A stretch of DNA of 41,414 nucleotides from an uncultured Oscillospiraceae bacterium (GCA_904419145.1 CAJFQQ010000025.1:1-41414), one strand, 5' to 3'; positions 23,685 through 33,054 are shown, numbered from the stretch's first letter. Made by a program: numbers and translations. The notes: generated by a model not told the origin, from the letters alone.

Positions 23685-25667
23685 TCAGCAGAGCTTGGCG
23701 CCGGCCGGGATGGCGTCGTCCACCATGATGAGGTGGAGCTTCTCCTCCCCCTGTTCGGTGTGGACCGCGGAGATGAGCATGCCGTTGGACTCCAGGCCCA
23801 TCATCTTTCTCGGCGGCAGGTTCACGATCGCCACCAGCGTCTTGCCCACCAGCTCCTCGGGCTTGTAGTACATGGCGATGCCGGAGAGGATCTGCCGGTC
23901 TGTGCCGGAGCCGTCGTCCAGGGTGAAGCGCAGGAGCTTGCTGGACTTCTTCACATTCTCACAGGCCTTCACCTTCACCGCCCGGAAATCGCTCTTGCAG
24001 AAGGTGTCGAAATCCACCTTCTCCGGGAGGAAGGGCTCGATCTCCACCGCCGGCAGAGCGGCCTTCCGGCTCTCAGCCTCCGCCGCCTCCAGCGCCTCCA
24101 GGGCCTTCTCCAGGTCCAGGCGCGGGAAGAGGTTCTCCCCCTTGGTGACGGCGGCACGCTCCGGGAGGGTCCCCCAGGCGGCAGCACTCTCCCACGTCTG
24201 CGCGGCCTCCGGCGCGCCGAGCTGGGCAAAGAGCTTTGCCATGCTCTCGGGCATGAAGGGGATCAGCAGCACGCCGCAGATGCGCCCGGCCTCCAGCAGA
24301 TTGTAGAGCACATGGGCCAGACGGGCACCATTGGCGTCCATGTCTTTGGCCAAGGCCCAGGGGGCGTTCTCGTCGATATACTTGTTGGCCCGCTGGATGA
24401 CCTTGAACACCTCGTCCAGGGCCTTGTGGGGGGCGAAGGCCTCCATGGCCTCCTCGTAGCGGTCCCGCAGGCCGGACACCATGCCGATCAGTTCCCCGTC
24501 AAAGGGCTGGGCGGACACCGCCTCAGCGGAGCCCTCCGGCAGCTTCCCGCCGAAGTACTTCCCCACCATGGCGGTGGTGCGGCTGACCAGGTTCCCCAGG
24601 TCGTTGGCCAGGTCCACGTTGATGGTGTTGATAAGGGCCTCGTTGGAGAAATTCCCGTCGGAGCCGAAGGGGAAGGTGCGCATGAGGAAGAAGCGCAGGG
24701 CGTCCACCCCGAACTGCTCGGCCAGAATATAGGGGTCCACCACGTTGCCCTTGCTTTTGCTCATCTTCCCGCCGTCCAGCAGCAGCCACCCGTGGCCAAA
24801 GACGTGCTTGGGCAGGGGCATACCCATGCTCATAAGCATGGCGGGCCAGATGATGGAGTGGAAGCGGACGATCTCCTTGCCCACGATGTGGACGTCCGCG
24901 GGCCAATATTTGTCGTAGTCGCTGTAGCGGTCGTTCATAAAGCCCAGGGCAGTGGTGTAGTTGAAGAGGGCGTCCACCCACACGTAGACCACGTGGCCCG
25001 GGTCGAAGTCCACCGGCACGCCCCAGGTGAAGCTGGTGCGGGAGACGCACAGGTCCTCCAGGCCGGGGTCGATGAAGTTGCGGATCATCTCATTGACCCG
25101 GCTTCTGGGCTGGAGGAAGTCCGTGTTCTCCAGCAGGTCCCGGATCTTGTCGGCGTATTTGCTCAGGCGGAAAAAGTAGGCCTCCTCCTCCGCGTCCTGG
25201 ACCTCCCGGCCGCAGTCGGGGCACTTGCCGTCCACCAGCTGGCTCTCCGTCCAGAAGGACTCGCAGGGCTTGCAGTACTTGCCCTTGTAGGTGCCCTTGT
25301 AGATGTCCCCGTTGTCGTACATCTTCTTGAAGATCTTCTGGATGGCGGCGACGTGGTAGTCGTCGGTGGTGCGGATGAAGCGGTCGTTGGAAATGTTCAT
25401 CAGCTTCCACAGGTCCTTGACCCCGCGCTCCCCCTCCACGATGGCGTCCACAAACGCCTTGGGGGTGGTGCCGGCCTCCTTGGCCTTGTCCTCGATCTTC
25501 TGGCCGTGTTCGTCGGTGCCGGTGAGGAACATGACGTCCTCCCCCTTGAGACGGTGGTAGCGGGCCAGGGTATCGGTGGCCACGGTGCAGTAGGTGTGGC
25601 CGATATGCAGCTTGTCGCTGGGATAGTAGATGGGTGTGGTGATATAAAACTTCTTCTTTTGTTCCAT
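23685..25667 (-). CDS. metG: Methionyl-tRNA synthetase
   Basis: Class I synthetase of 660 residues that charges tRNA-Met. HIGHTYCT is the HIGH motif (residues about 21-28). A zinc knuckle is formed by CKPC and CPDC near residues 125-145, KMSKSKG lies near residue 300, and an anticodon-binding helical domain follows. The C-terminal 100 residues are a tRNA-binding OB domain (FRAVKVKACENVKKSSKLL). AGGAGG precedes the ATG at 25667; the longer upstream frame overlaps the promoter. It is complete. Confidence 0.97.
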   Translation of the reverse strand: MEQKKKFYITTPIYYPSDKLHIGHTYCTVATDTLARYHRLKGEDVMFLTGTDEHGQKIEDKAKEAGTTPKAFVDAIVEGERGVKDLWKLMNISNDRFIRTTDDYHVAAIQKIFKKMYDNGDIYKGTYKGKYCKPCESFWTESQLVDGKCPDCGREVQDAEEEAYFFRLSKYADKIRDLLENTDFLQPRSRVNEMIRNFIDPGLEDLCVSRTSFTWGVPVDFDPGHVVYVWVDALFNYTTALGFMNDRYSDYDKYWPADVHIVGKEIVRFHSIIWPAMLMSMGMPLPKHVFGHGWLLLDGGKMSKSKGNVVDPYILAEQFGVDALRFFLMRTFPFGSDGNFSNEALINTINVDLANDLGNLVSRTTAMVGKYFGGKLPEGSAEAVSAQPFDGELIGMVSGLRDRYEEAMEAFAPHKALDEVFKVIQRANKYIDENAPWALAKDMDANGARLAHVLYNLLEAGRICGVLLIPFMPESMAKLFAQLGAPEAAQTWESAAAWGTLPERAAVTKGENLFPRLDLEKALEALEAAEAESRKAALPAVEIEPFLPEKVDFDTFCKSDFRAVKVKACENVKKSSKLLRFTLDDGSGTDRQILSGIAMYYKPEELVGKTLVAIVNLPPRKMMGLESNGMLISAVHTEQGEEKLHLIMVDDAIPAGAKLC

Positions 25668-25713
25668 GGAATAACCTCCTGTCCCCGAAGGGGGTACGTT
25701 CACAACCGCTGTT

Positions 25714-25743
25714 AGTATACCACAGGTGCACAGCCCTTTACAA
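25714..25743 (-). promoter_or_regulatory. Promoter of metG
   Basis: On the minus strand TTGTAA (25743-25738), 18-bp spacer, TATACT (25719-25714). The start codon lies about 40 nt downstream. There is no room for a T-box leader. Confidence 0.5.
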
Positions 25744-25780
25744 CTGTTCCGGGCAAAACACCTGGGAAAAATCGGATGGT

Positions 25781-26344
25781 TCAGCCGCTTGGGCCGTCCA
25801 TCCACCGCCGCAGCAGGCGGTGGCCCAGAAACCGCTCCGCCTCGCGCTCCTCCCCGGCCTCCAGCAGGGCACGGATGTGGGTGGAACTGACGGGGATGCC
25901 GTCCAGTTTCACCGCCGGGATGATATCGCACCCCATGCCGAGGTCTGCCGCCTTCTCCTGAAGGAGGGCCGCATTCCCCACATTTTTGTGGCCAAAGCGG
26001 AAATTGTGGCCCGCCACCAGCCAGCCGGCGGAGAGCCGGCTCTGGAGCTTTTCCACAAACACATCCCAGGGCATGGTCATCATCTCCCGATCAAAGGGGG
26101 CCACGATGACCTCGCCGATGGGCGGGAACAGGGTCTGCACGATGCGCCGCCGGTCCTCCGGCGTGGTGAGCAGAGGGATGTGCTGCCCGGTGACCACCTC
26201 CCGGGGGGAGCGGTCAAAGGTGAACACCGCCGGTGTCATGCCGTGCTCCCGGCTCCGCTCCACCGTCCGGCGCAGCAGGGCCTGATGGCCCAGATGGATG
26301 CCGTCGAAAAATCCCAGGGCGATGACCTTTTTCTGTTCCTCCAT
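25781..26344 (-). CDS. ribF: FAD synthetase (FMN adenylyltransferase) domain protein lacking riboflavin kinase domain
   Basis: A 187-residue protein corresponding only to the N-terminal half of RibF. The nucleotidyltransferase motifs are present: ALGFFDGIHLGHQALL (HxGH), FTFDRSPREV, GHNFRFGHKN and GIPVSSTHIRALL. The usual C-terminal riboflavin kinase domain (about 120 residues) is absent. The frame stops shortly after the STHIR motif, and no continuation is seen downstream in another frame. It starts 4 bp after the truB stop. If active, it would make FAD from FMN, and riboflavin kinase would have to come from elsewhere. Confidence 0.85.
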   Translation of the reverse strand: MEEQKKVIALGFFDGIHLGHQALLRRTVERSREHGMTPAVFTFDRSPREVVTGQHIPLLTTPEDRRRIVQTLFPPIGEVIVAPFDREMMTMPWDVFVEKLQSRLSAGWLVAGHNFRFGHKNVGNAALLQEKAADLGMGCDIIPAVKLDGIPVSSTHIRALLEAGEEREAERFLGHRLLRRWMDGPSG

Positions 26345-26348
26345 TGTC

Positions 26349-27215
26349 TCAGCCCCCAAAAAAATTCTTGATGGAAACCAGCTGGTTCCCCTCCACCCGG
26401 CTCAGGCAGAGAAACTCGCCGCCCTGCCCGTAGACACGGTAGGCCCCCGGCTGGAGCCCCGCCGCCGGCAGGGGATTGCCGTTGCGGCAGCGCGCCTCCT
26501 GGCGCTGCGTGGGGATGGTGTAGGCGGGAATGTCCGGAAAAAGGCTGTCCAGGGGCAGGAGCAGCGCCTCCCCCCCTTCTGCCGCCTGCTCCAGCGTCAC
26601 CGCCTGAGGGAGGGTGTACCCCGCGGCCATGGTGCGGCGGAGGCTGGACATGCAGCCGCCGCAGCCGAGCAGCGCGCCGATGTCGTGGCAGAGGGTGCGG
26701 ACGTAGGTGCCCTTGGAGCAGCGGACGCGGAGCAGGAAGGCGCCGGGGCCGGTCTGCTCCAGCAGCTCCAGGGCGTGGATCGTCACCGGGCGGGGCGGAC
26801 GCTCCACCTCTTTCCCGGCCCGGGCCAGCTCATAGAGCTTTTTCCCGTCCTTTTTGATGGCGGAGTACATGGGGGGCACCTGCAGGATGTCCCCGGTGAA
26901 CCGGGGCAGCGCCGCCGCCACCGCCTCTGCGGGCAGGTCGCCGTCCGACTGGGAGAGGATGCGGCCGGTGGTGTCCTGGGTGTCTGTGACCGTCCCCAGG
27001 CACAATCCGGCGATATACTCCTTGTCCCCCTTTTCAGCAAATTCCACAGCCCGGGTGGCCCGGCCGATAAATACCGGCAGCACGCCGGTGGCCATGGGGT
27101 CCAGCGTGCCCGCATGGCCCACCCGGCGCTCGTGGAAGATCCCGCGGAGCTTGGCGCAGACGTCCATGCTGGTCCAGTCCGAGGGCTTATCAATGATGAG
27201 AATTCCGCTGGGCAT
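26349..27215 (-). CDS. truB: tRNA pseudouridine-55 synthase
   Basis: Converts U55 of tRNA to pseudouridine in the T-loop. The 288-residue protein begins MPSGILIIDKPSDWTSMDV, and the catalytic aspartate lies in GHAGTLDPMATGVL near residue 40. QVPPMYSAIKKDGKKLYELA and CSKGTYVRTLCHDIG are further family motifs. GGAGGGG precedes the ATG at 27215. It is cotranscribed with the ribF-like gene. The usual rbfA-nrnA-truB-ribF string is split here, with this half about 22 kb away from rbfA. Confidence 0.95.
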   Translation of the reverse strand: MPSGILIIDKPSDWTSMDVCAKLRGIFHERRVGHAGTLDPMATGVLPVFIGRATRAVEFAEKGDKEYIAGLCLGTVTDTQDTTGRILSQSDGDLPAEAVAAALPRFTGDILQVPPMYSAIKKDGKKLYELARAGKEVERPPRPVTIHALELLEQTGPGAFLLRVRCSKGTYVRTLCHDIGALLGCGGCMSSLRRTMAAGYTLPQAVTLEQAAEGGEALLLPLDSLFPDIPAYTIPTQRQEARCRNGNPLPAAGLQPGAYRVYGQGGEFLCLSRVEGNQLVSIKNFFGG

Positions 27216-27278
27216 GGCCCCTCCTATCACGGCAGAGGTCAAAACCCCCGTCCGTCTAAAATCAACCAGAATAGAAAC

Positions 27279-27307
27279 AGTATATCATAAAATTTTCCCC
27301 AGGGAAA
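27279..27307 (-). promoter_or_regulatory. Possible promoter of truB-ribF
   Basis: On the minus strand TTTCCC (27307-27302), 17-bp spacer, TATACT (27284-27279). The -10 is good and the -35 poor. Confidence 0.4.
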
Positions 27308-27353
27308 TCCTGAAAATCACCTGTGGACAGAAATCTGTTCCCGGCCCCGCGCA

Positions 27354-27388
27354 AAAAGCCCGCGCGAAAGGCGCCGGCCTTTTGCGCG
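27354..27388 (-). terminator. Terminator of the radical SAM/MBL pair
   Basis: On the minus strand a long GC-rich imperfect stem (27361-27388, ends CGCGCAAAAGG and its partner), then GGGCTTTTTGC. Confidence 0.6.
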
Positions 27389-27392
27389 AGCT

Positions 27393-28274
27393 CTATACTC
27401 CCGTCAGATCAAAGGGCGGGGTATACTCCGCCCTGGCGGAGGAGCTGTCCTGATAGTATCCTGCTGTCAGCCCCAGGTTCTCCATGTAAGCCCGGGCCGC
27501 CCGGCTCTCCGCCCCGGTGACCTTTCGCCGGAGCAGTCCCTCCGCCCCTGCCTGGGGGGTGTACTGGGACATGAGGGACACCAGCACCGACCCCGCCGGG
27601 AAGGTGCCGGCAATCCAGTCCAGCACGGCCTTGGTATTCTCCAGCGCGCCGGGCAGCAGCAGGTGGCGGATGATGACCCCCCGCTGGAGCATACCGTCTG
27701 CATCCCAGACGCACCGCCCCACCTGCCGGAACATCTCCTGGATCGCGGCGGTGGCTGTTTCAAAGTAGTCCGCCGCACCGCTGTACCGCGCCGCCAGGGC
27801 GCCGTCGGCGTATTTCAGGTCCGGCAGATAGATCTGCACCTTGCCCTCCAGGGTCCGAAGGGCCTCGGGCAGCTCGTACCCGCCGCTGTTCCAGACCACC
27901 GGCACCGCCAGAGGCGCCTCCAGCGCCTCCCGGATGGCGGGGGCAAAGTGGGTGGGGGTGACCAGGTTGATGTTGTGGGCCCCCTGGGCGATCAGCTCCT
28001 GAAAGATCTCCCGCAGACGGGGGATCGTCACGGGCCGCCCGAAGCGCCCATGGCTGATGGAGCCGTTCTGACAGAACACACACCCTAGATTGCACCCGGA
28101 GAAGAACACCGTGCCGCTGCCCCGGGTTCCACTGATGCAGGGTTCCTCCCAGAAGTGGAGGGCGGCCCGGGCCACCACCGGCAGCGCCGGCATGCCGCAG
28201 AAGCCGCCCCCCTCTGTCCCGGTGCGCAGCGCGCCGCAGCGCCGGGGACAGAGGCTGCAGAGAATCTCCGTCAT
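27393..28274 (-). CDS. Radical SAM protein of the PflA/PflX-like group
   Basis: A 293-residue radical S-adenosylmethionine enzyme. The cluster motif CNLGCVFC (C-x3-C-x2-C) lies near residue 60. An additional N-terminal cysteine set (LCSLCPRRCG ... GGFCG) suggests a second metal or cluster site. The later WNSGGYELPEAL and YLPDLKYAD match the PflX (COG1313) group of uncharacterised activase-like proteins. Its start overlaps the upstream metallo-beta-lactamase-fold gene by 4 bp, so the two are translated together. Substrate unknown. Confidence 0.85.
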   Translation of the reverse strand: MTEILCSLCPRRCGALRTGTEGGGFCGMPALPVVARAALHFWEEPCISGTRGSGTVFFSGCNLGCVFCQNGSISHGRFGRPVTIPRLREIFQELIAQGAHNINLVTPTHFAPAIREALEAPLAVPVVWNSGGYELPEALRTLEGKVQIYLPDLKYADGALAARYSGAADYFETATAAIQEMFRQVGRCVWDADGMLQRGVIIRHLLLPGALENTKAVLDWIAGTFPAGSVLVSLMSQYTPQAGAEGLLRRKVTGAESRAARAYMENLGLTAGYYQDSSSARAEYTPPFDLTGV

Positions 28275-29092
28275 AGCACCACCGTGTCCCCGGTGGCAAT
28301 GTACTGGAGCTGCTGCCCCAGGTCCTCCTTCATCACCTCAAAGGGCCGCTGGCCGGTACAGTGGCAGGTGTAGTAGTGGGTGGGCTCCTGACGCAGCCGC
28401 TTGGCGACGCTGCCCACGAACTTGGACTCCTCCTTCATGGACAGGCCGGACTCATACAGGTGGAAGCCGGATACTACGATATCCGGTGAGCGGCCCAGGA
28501 CTGCCTTGGCATGCTCTAAGATATTAACAATACCGCAGTGGGCACAGCCGCCGATGAGGACAGCCTTCCCATCCTCCTGGATCAGCAGGTCCTGCTCGTG
28601 GAGGAAGTCGTCCGGCTCCATCCGCTGGCCCTTTCGCATAAAGAGCCGGGCGTTGGAGGGGGAGGCATACTCCCGACCTGTGACGCCGGAAAACAGCGTC
28701 AACCCGTTTCCAAGCTCTGTGAAGTCATCCACAAAGATCATGCGGCGGCTGCGCTCCAGCTCCTGATCCAACCCGATGTAAACAGGCATCTGCATGCGTT
28801 TGGTATAATAATGGCCGAAGGCACGGCGATTTAAATACACGGGGGCGTTCTCGTTGTGTGACAGGAAAGCGCCCAGCCCGCCGCCGTGGTCACTGTGGCC
28901 GTGGGAGATGATAGCCAGATCCACGGCAGAGATATCAATTCCCAACTTCTCAGCATTCCGGAGGAACAAATCATCCTCCCCCATGTCGAACAGGATCTTA
29001 CGGCCGTTGGCCTCAATGTAAAAGCTCAGCCCGTGCTGCGTGCCAAGGGCCGGGTTATTAGTGGTATTCTCTACCAATGCGGTAATTTTCAT
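28271..29092 (-). CDS. Metallo-beta-lactamase-fold hydrolase (COG1237-like)
   Basis: A cytoplasmic metal-dependent hydrolase of 273 residues. Zinc ligands are visible in IISHGHSDHGGGL near residue 63, GGCAHCGIVNIL near residue 180, and a final TCHCTG near residue 245. The latter two carry the Cys/His patterns of COG1237 proteins, related to the archaeal beta-RFAP-synthase-like group. It is coupled by a 4-bp ATGA overlap to a radical SAM gene. The pair may act on one substrate (inference). It is preceded by an intergenic region with direct repeats. Confidence 0.85.
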   Translation of the reverse strand: MKITALVENTTNNPALGTQHGLSFYIEANGRKILFDMGEDDLFLRNAEKLGIDISAVDLAIISHGHSDHGGGLGAFLSHNENAPVYLNRRAFGHYYTKRMQMPVYIGLDQELERSRRMIFVDDFTELGNGLTLFSGVTGREYASPSNARLFMRKGQRMEPDDFLHEQDLLIQEDGKAVLIGGCAHCGIVNILEHAKAVLGRSPDIVVSGFHLYESGLSMKEESKFVGSVAKRLRQEPTHYYTCHCTGQRPFEVMKEDLGQQLQYIATGDTVVL

Positions 29093-29271
29093 AGCTGATC
29101 CCCCAATCGTAGATGACGATGGCTATTCCACAGACCGGGCAGTTTGTGAACAGTCTGTCCGGTATCCTCTTTCGTAACTTTCGTAATATGTGAAATCTCC
29201 CCCTGCAGCAACTGCCTGTCAGGGCCGGAAGGCGGTATCAATAAAATAATAGGTGTGGTACTGCGGGGATT

Positions 29272-30363
29272 TCATGTTGCATTTTCCAATGTGTGACGAA
29301 CTTCGTCCAAATATTTTCCAAATGCCGAGGGGACGGCCATGACCTCCAGGTCCGCCCCGGCAGCCCAGGTGAAGTCCCCGGCGGCCTGCCGTACCTCCAG
29401 AAGGTAACCGGTCATGTGCCACTCCACATGGGTAAAGATGTGCTTTGCCTCGATTTTCTGCCGCCACTCCAGGGGCCGGAGGCCCCAGGACGCCAGAACT
29501 GCTCCGGCGCCTGCCTCGTCCAGAGCGCCGGGGACATGGGGAAACTCCCACAGCCCCGCCAGAAGCCCCGTGTCCGGCCGCTTGCGCAGGGCCACGCGGC
29601 CCTGATGGAGGAGGAGAAACACCGTCATCTCCTCCAGACGCCGGGGGGCTTTTTTCCGCTTCACCGGCAGCGACTGCTCCCGGCCGGCGGCGTGTGCGGC
29701 GCAAAAGCCGGCAAGGGGACAGGCATCACAGAGCGGCGCGCCGCCCGGCAGGCACACCGTGGCCCCCAGGTCCATGAGGGCCTGGTTGAAATCCCCGGGC
29801 CGGTCCGCCGGCGTGGCCTGGTCCATCCGCTGCCGCATCTCCCGGCGGAAGCGCGTGTCCATGATATCCCCCTCCAGAAGGGCGGTCCGGGTGGCCACCC
29901 GGAGGACATTGCCGTCCACCGCGCTGACCCGCTCTCCAAAGGCGATGGAGGCGATGGCTCCGGCGGTATACTCCCCGATGCCCGGTAATTTCAGCAGTTC
30001 CGCGTAGTGATGGGGAAACTGCCCGCCGTGCTGCTCCATGATGACGCCGGCGGCTTTTTTCAGGTTCCGGGCCCGGCTGTAGTACCCCAGGCCCTCCCAG
30101 AGCTTGAGGAGCTTCTCCTCCTCCACCGCCGCCAGGGCGGCGACGTCCGGCAGCTCCGCCATCCACCGCTGGTAGTAGGGGATGACCGCCGCCACCCGGG
30201 TCTGCTGGAGCATGATCTCCGATACCCAGATCTTGTAGGGGTCCCGGGTCCCCCGCCAGGGGAGCGTCCGCTTATGGGCATCGTACCACGCCAGAAGGGG
30301 TTCCGCCATGGCGTCCAGCAGAGTCTGCTGAGGGTCGGTATATGTGATTCGATCGGTGTTCAT
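29272..30363 (-). CDS. mutY: A/G-specific adenine DNA glycosylase
   Basis: Removes adenine mispaired with 8-oxoguanine. The 363-residue protein has the HhH-GPD domain with catalytic Glu in WVSEIMLQQTRV and helix-hairpin-helix LPGIGEYTAGAIASIAFGE followed by VDGN. The iron-sulfur loop is CLPGGAPLCDACPLAGFC, and a C-terminal NUDIX-like 8-oxoG recognition domain follows (LLAGLWEFPHVPG). The first cysteine spacing is x7 instead of the textbook x6, which I believe also occurs in other clostridial MutY. The start at 30363 is the best choice, although its ribosome site is weak. Confidence 0.93.
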   Translation of the reverse strand: MNTDRITYTDPQQTLLDAMAEPLLAWYDAHKRTLPWRGTRDPYKIWVSEIMLQQTRVAAVIPYYQRWMAELPDVAALAAVEEEKLLKLWEGLGYYSRARNLKKAAGVIMEQHGGQFPHHYAELLKLPGIGEYTAGAIASIAFGERVSAVDGNVLRVATRTALLEGDIMDTRFRREMRQRMDQATPADRPGDFNQALMDLGATVCLPGGAPLCDACPLAGFCAAHAAGREQSLPVKRKKAPRRLEEMTVFLLLHQGRVALRKRPDTGLLAGLWEFPHVPGALDEAGAGAVLASWGLRPLEWRQKIEAKHIFTHVEWHMTGYLLEVRQAAGDFTWAAGADLEVMAVPSAFGKYLDEVRHTLENAT

Positions 30364-30469
30364 CAATCTGTTCTCTTCACTCTCCCGGGTAACCGCTGCG
30401 GGGGCAAAGAACCCCGCGGCAGCCATCAAGATACCGCTTTTCCTGGATCGAAATCCAGAGAAACCTGTC

Positions 30470-31513
30470 CTATTCCAGCACCAGGGGCGCCACAGACTCC
30501 CGCCTGTGCCACCGGACGGCCCCCACCTGGATGGCCTCCCGGCTCTCCAGGGGCGCCGGAACCTCCGACAGCACCGCCTGCTTCATAGGCCAGCCGTGGG
30601 GGCCCAGGGGGGCATCCTGATCCCACAGCATCACGCAAAAGCCGTTTTGGATGCCGTTTTCCGGCTGGGGCAGGGGCTCGTCCAGCCAGGACTTGGCGTA
30701 GCACTGGATGCTCACATCCCTCTCCGCCTCGTAGCACACCACCGGATAGGCCATGCCCCGGGGACAGCGCTCCGTCCAGAGGTTCTCCAGGTCTGCCCGG
30801 CGCTTTGCCAGCTCCTCCGGCGTAAACTGGGCCAGGATCTTGGGATGGGAGAAAGTCTCCTCCAGCTGCTTCCAGGGGTCGTGGAGGGACGCTCCGGTGA
30901 CATAGACGGCGGGGCCATCGGGCAGCTCCAGGGAAATGGGATCGCAGTCGCCCAGGGGGACGGTCAGATCCACCGCCTCGAGGCCGGAGAGGTTCCTCTG
31001 CGCCGGCACCAGGGTGAGGGGGCCCTCTGTATCCGGAATGGCGTCAAACGCCTCCCGCCAGTCATAGCGGGAGAGGAACATCCCCTCGGTGGGGCAGTCC
31101 GCCAGAGCGCCCATGTCCCAGCCCGCCCGAAGCAGGGCCGCCAGCAGGAGCAGGGCCTCCCAGTCCTGCTCCACCTCGCCGGTCTGACCGCCGGAGAGCG
31201 GATAGGATGCGCTGCCGAAGGACACCGCCTCCAGGTTTTCCACGGGGAGTGCGGCCTCCACGGCCTCGCGCTGGAACAGCTCCTCCCGGTGGGTCCGGGG
31301 CGCAGGCTGAGGATCCTCCCAGTCCAGCCGCTCCGCCGCCTCTTTCCGCTCCTGCCAGGTGGGGTCGTACTGCAGGAGGATGAGATGCACCTGGCTTCCC
31401 CGCCGGGTCACGGCCGCCGCGGCCACCGGGCAGTCCCCCACCTGGACCTGACGGTTCAGGATGCGGCACTCGTCGAATGGCAGAGCATATTGTCTCAGCT
31501 CACCCAGCAGCAT
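30470..31513 (-). CDS. Conserved hypothetical soluble protein
   Basis: I do not recognise this 347-residue protein. It begins MLLGELRQYALPFDECRILN and has no membrane helix or signal. It is acidic and Trp-rich, with a C-terminal segment FCVMLWDQDAPLGPHGWPMK. Residues 35-60 form a strand-rich stretch (AAAVTRRGSQVHLILLQYD). The ATG at 31513 is preceded by AAGGGG; about 100 residues of upstream in-frame sequence overlap the SAM riboswitch promoter region on the other strand and are discarded. It is upstream of mutY by about 100 bp on the same strand. Confidence 0.65.
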   Translation of the reverse strand: MLLGELRQYALPFDECRILNRQVQVGDCPVAAAAVTRRGSQVHLILLQYDPTWQERKEAAERLDWEDPQPAPRTHREELFQREAVEAALPVENLEAVSFGSASYPLSGGQTGEVEQDWEALLLLAALLRAGWDMGALADCPTEGMFLSRYDWREAFDAIPDTEGPLTLVPAQRNLSGLEAVDLTVPLGDCDPISLELPDGPAVYVTGASLHDPWKQLEETFSHPKILAQFTPEELAKRRADLENLWTERCPRGMAYPVVCYEAERDVSIQCYAKSWLDEPLPQPENGIQNGFCVMLWDQDAPLGPHGWPMKQAVLSEVPAPLESREAIQVGAVRWHRRESVAPLVLE

Positions 31514-31632
31514 AGAAACGCCCCTTTTCTTCTTTTCCTTATTGTAGCACAGAACCTCCGCCAAGGCAACGGGCCCCCATACGACCCAAAGGTGCAAAAT
31601 TGTTTCAAATTTATGAAATCTCGTCATTTCTC

Positions 31633-31661
31633 TTGACAAGCGCACCGGGCCTCCGTATAAT
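31633..31661 (+). promoter_or_regulatory. Consensus promoter of metK
   Basis: TTGACA (31633-31638), 17-bp spacer, TATAAT (31656-31661). Both hexamers are perfect. Confidence 0.95.
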
Positions 31662-31698
31662 AAGCGTCGGATCGAGACGATCCAAGGAAAATTACACA

Positions 31699-31792
31699 CC
31701 TTATCAAGAGTGGCGGAGGGAACGGCCCGATGAAGCCACGGCAACCTGCCTGCGGGCAAGGTGCCAATTCCGGCGGAAGACGCAAGATGAGG
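31699..31792 (+). ncRNA. SAM-I (S-box) riboswitch aptamer
   Basis: P1 pairs CCTTATC (31699-31705) with GATGAGG (31786-31792). The conserved core is present: AGAGTGGCGGAGGGA, GCCCGATGAAGCC, CGGCAACC, and AAGGTGCCAATTCC. A terminator follows at 31809-31838, so SAM binding should switch off metK and the DUF3267 gene. Confidence 0.97.
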
Positions 31793-31808
31793 AAGTCCCT
31801 TGACTTTT

Positions 31809-31838
31809 GGCACGCACCCGCCGGGGGCGTGCTTTTCT
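31809..31838 (+). terminator. Riboswitch-controlled terminator
   Basis: Stem GGCACGC with GGGCGTGC, internal CCC/GGG pairing, followed by TTTTCTC. It is the expression platform of the S-box. Confidence 0.85.
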
Positions 31839-31885
31839 CATTGTAGCGGCAAATTATGAATAAATAAAGTAAGGAGAACAGCAAA

Positions 31886-33040
31886 ATGGCACATCGCATT
31901 TTTACCTCTGAATCTGTCACTGAGGGGCATCCCGACAAAGTCTGCGACCAGATCTCTGACGCGGTCCTGGATAACATCATGGCCCAGGACCCCAACGGCC
32001 GTGTAGCCTGTGAGACCGTCACCACCACCGGCATGGTGATGGTCATGGGCGAGATCTCCACCAAGTGCTACGTGGACATCCCCCACATCGTCCGCAGGAC
32101 GGTGGAGAAGATCGGCTACACCGACCCGGCCTACGGCTTCGACGCCCGCAGCTGCGCGGTGCTCACCAGCATCGACGAGCAGAGCGGCGACATCGCCATG
32201 GGCGTGGACGGCGCCACCGACGAGGAGATCGGCGCCGGCGACCAGGGCATGATGTTCGGCTACGCCTGCGACGAGACGCCCAATCTCATGCCCGCCCCTA
32301 TCGCCATGGCCCACGACCTGTGCCGCCGGCTGGCCGCCGTGCGCAAGAGCGGGGAGCTGAGCTGGCTGCGGCCCGACGGCAAGAGCCAGGTCACCGTGGA
32401 GTACGACGAGGACGGCAAGGTTCTTCGCTGCCCGGCCATCGTCATCTCCACCCAGCACGACCCGGATATCGCCATCGAGAGCCTGCGGGAGGCCGTGGTG
32501 GAGACGGTCATCAAGCCCGTGATCCCGGCGCAGTACATCGACGGCGAGACCAAGTTCTACATCAACCCTACCGGCCGCTTCGTCATCGGCGGCCCCGTGG
32601 GTGACAGCGGCCTCACGGGCCGGAAGATCATCGTGGACACCTACGGCGGCTCTGCCAGCCACGGCGGCGGCTGCTTCAGCGGCAAGGATCCCACCAAGGT
32701 GGACCGCTCCGCGGCCTACATGGCCCGGTACATCGCCAAAAACGTGGTGGCCGCCGGTCTGGCCCGCCGGTGCCACATTGAGCTGGCCTATGCCATCGGC
32801 GTCAGCCACCCGGTGAGCGTCCTGGTGGACAGCCAGGGCACCGGCGTCGTCAGCGACGAGAAGCTCAGCGCCATCGTCCGGGATCTCTTCGACCTGCGCC
32901 CGGGGAAGATCATCACCAAGCTGGACCTCCGCCGCCCCATCTACGAGCAGACTGCCGCCTACGGCCACTTCGGACGCACGGATGTGGACCTGCCCTGGGA
33001 GCACACCGACATGGCGGAGGCCCTGAAGGCCGCCCTGTAA
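31886..33040 (+). CDS. metK: S-adenosylmethionine synthetase
   Basis: Makes SAM from methionine and ATP. The 384-residue protein begins [20 protein letters not shown], the family's N-terminal signature. [12 protein letters not shown] is the SAM synthase hexapeptide region, and [18 protein letters not shown] contains the phosphate-binding P-loop-like motif. AAGGAGAA precedes the ATG. It lies directly under an S-box riboswitch that senses its product. Confidence 0.98.
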   Translation: MAHRIFTSESVTEGHPDKVCDQISDAVLDNIMAQDPNGRVACETVTTTGMVMVMGEISTKCYVDIPHIVRRTVEKIGYTDPAYGFDARSCAVLTSIDEQSGDIAMGVDGATDEEIGAGDQGMMFGYACDETPNLMPAPIAMAHDLCRRLAAVRKSGELSWLRPDGKSQVTVEYDEDGKVLRCPAIVISTQHDPDIAIESLREAVVETVIKPVIPAQYIDGETKFYINPTGRFVIGGPVGDSGLTGRKIIVDTYGGSASHGGGCFSGKDPTKVDRSAAYMARYIAKNVVAAGLARRCHIELAYAIGVSHPVSVLVDSQGTGVVSDEKLSAIVRDLFDLRPGKIITKLDLRRPIYEQTAAYGHFGRTDVDLPWEHTDMAEALKAAL

Positions 33041-33054
33041 GCGGAGCAGACAGG

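Noticed and set aside
29133-29280. Imperfect hairpin and a 17-codon mini-frame between the MBL and mutY genes
   Set aside because: The mini-frame has no ribosome site, and the hairpin is too imperfect to call a terminator or riboswitch.
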